Positions 5,576-6,506 of a stretch of 6,506 nt of DNA are shown here, in pieces. The stretch's first letter is position 1, and each line of letters starts with the position of its first letter. The notes below the pieces were generated by a model. It ran no database searches and had not been told where the DNA came from. It worked only from the letters and a program-made list of their open reading frames with translations. The position numbers were made by a program, and so were the translations under genes. The stretch is from Deltaproteobacteria bacterium (GTDB lineage Bacteria; Desulfobacterota; Binatia; UBA9968): the NCBI GenBank assembly GCA_005879435.1, contig VBKX01000224.1, positions 8,273-14,778 on the forward strand. The letters are read 5' to 3'.

Positions 5576-6448
5576 CTAAAACGCTTTGAACTCCTTGTCC
5601 TCCCGGCTCTCGGTCTCCAACTGGATCGTCGTGTGCTCTATATTGAATTGCTCTCTAAGCGTATCTTCGATGCCGTTGAGTACAAGATGAAAATCCCCGC
5701 CGTTTGCCACGACCGCGTGCGCGCTCAACGTGAAGATATCGGAGGTGACGGCCCAGATGTGCAGGTCGTGAACGGCACTGACGCCGTCGACGGCTTCGAT
5801 GGTGCGGCGCACGTCTTCGAGTTGGATGCCTTTGGGCACCGTCTGCATCAGCACGCTGAGAGAGTCCTTCACCAAACTCCACGAAGAAAAGAGGATCAGC
5901 ACCCCGATCAAAATACTGATGAGCGGGTCGGCGAGATACCAGCCCGTCGTTAACATCACGATCCCCGCGATGATCGCACCCACCGAGCCCAGGGCGTCAC
6001 TCATGACGTGCACGAACGCTCCGCGCAGATTCAAATTGTCACGATGCCCTCCATGCAAAATCGCCGCGGCGACGAGATTCACGGCCAGACCAAGGATAGC
6101 TACGATCGTCATGCCGTAGCCTTCGATCTCCGGTGGGTGAGACAAACGACTGTAAGCCGCCGCAAAAATAATCCCCACGATCAACCACAACGTCAAATCG
6201 TTGAAAAGCGCCGCCAGGATTTCGATGCGATGATAACCGTAGGTCCGATGAATCGTCGCCGGCCGCCGGGCCATGCGAAACGCGAAGAGGCTTAACCCCA
6301 ACGCCCCCATATCGGACAGCATATGACCGGCGTCGGATAACAACGCCAAGCTGTTAGTGAGAAAGCCAGCGATCAACTCGGCGAAGAAATACACGGAGCT
6401 GATGGCCAATGCCCACTGCAGTCGTCGCGTCTCAGTATGGCGTTCCAT
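5576..6448 (-). CDS. Cation diffusion facilitator (CDF) metal exporter, CzcD/ZitB-like
   Basis: The 290-residue inner-membrane protein is a proton-coupled exporter of divalent metal, most likely zinc. It has six membrane helices and the cytosolic C-terminal domain. The metal site is complete: HMLSD in TM2 (H42, D46) and HVMSD in TM5 (H147, D151), the two-histidine, two-aspartate pattern typical of zinc-transporting CDF proteins. Other family marks are LLSDAGHMLSD, the YGYHRIEILAALFN segment (70-83), ADP at 173-175, and VHDLHIWAVTS at 226-236 in the C-terminal domain, followed by LSAHAVV. There is no long histidine-rich loop between TM4 and TM5, only HGGHRDN. ATG at 6448 is used; the upstream TAGGGA is a weak ribosome site placed close to the start. 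It is the first gene of a two-gene minus-strand unit with the HlyD-like adaptor, suggesting a joint role in metal or xenobiotic resistance. Specificity among zinc, cadmium and cobalt cannot be read from the sequence. Confidence 0.92.
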   Translation of the reverse strand: MERHTETRRLQWALAISSVYFFAELIAGFLTNSLALLSDAGHMLSDMGALGLSLFAFRMARRPATIHRTYGYHRIEILAALFNDLTLWLIVGIIFAAAYSRLSHPPEIEGYGMTIVAILGLAVNLVAAAILHGGHRDNLNLRGAFVHVMSDALGSVGAIIAGIVMLTTGWYLADPLISILIGVLILFSSWSLVKDSLSVLMQTVPKGIQLEDVRRTIEAVDGVSAVHDLHIWAVTSDIFTLSAHAVVANGGDFHLVLNGIEDTLREQFNIEHTTIQLETESREDKEFKAF

Positions 6449-6485
6449 TTCCCTATCGCGTGCCGCCCAGGTTACTCTTTTGAAA

Positions 6486-6491
6486 ATTATC
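6486..6491 (-). promoter_or_regulatory. Possible -10 box for the CDF-adaptor operon
   Basis: On the minus strand GATAAT (five of six consensus bases) lies 37 bp upstream of the CDF start. The matching -35 box would fall at or beyond the window edge, so it cannot be tested here. Confidence 0.3.
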
Positions 6492-6506
6492 CCTCAAGCG
6501 CGCTCC

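Overview
The window reads as chromosomal DNA of a diderm (Gram-negative-type) bacterium of moderately high GC. The visible evidence is a DUF748/AsmA-like envelope protein, a HlyD-type periplasmic adaptor and a UbiD-family decarboxylase. That mix would suit an uncultured environmental lineage such as a deltaproteobacterial, Binatota-, Rokubacteria- or Tectomicrobia-like group. There is no rRNA, tRNA or marker gene, so this assignment is only an inference.

Layout, left to right. Positions 1-855 (+) hold the C-terminal 284 codons of a DUF748 protein that enters from outside the window and ends in an OmpA-like module. A 312-bp gap follows, with no convincing gene but with a short 8-bp-period repeat. 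Positions 1168-1413 (+) encode an unrecognised 81-residue protein of unusually low GC behind a strong Shine-Dalgarno sequence. Positions 1562-2947 (-) are a UbiD-family prenyl-FMN decarboxylase gene interrupted at codon 227 by one in-frame TGA, where the family normally has glycine. Divergent from it, 3173-4336 (+) is an MFS efflux transporter whose second membrane helix looks about ten residues short. Convergent to that is a two-gene minus-strand operon: a CDF metal-cation exporter (5576-6448), then a HlyD-like adaptor (4398-5537).

The intergenic DNA is unusual. Both sides of the broken ubiD-like gene carry arrays of 7-8 bp degenerate repeats folded back on themselves as inverted repeats, each with a 14-bp perfect arm. 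A third, single-sided 8-bp array lies in the 856-1167 gap. The three arrays use different words but share the same design.

Functionally the window looks like an envelope and transport neighbourhood. The CDF pump exports divalent metal from the cytosol, and the adaptor may serve an efflux machine whose other parts are not here. The ubiD/MFS pair shares a divergent control region, and both genes carry apparent lesions, which hints at a locus under relaxed selection. All six genes end in TAG (four) or TAA (two) and none in TGA, so the internal TGA deserves a check for recoding as well as for mutation. I did not find a defence system, CRISPR array or clear mobile element.
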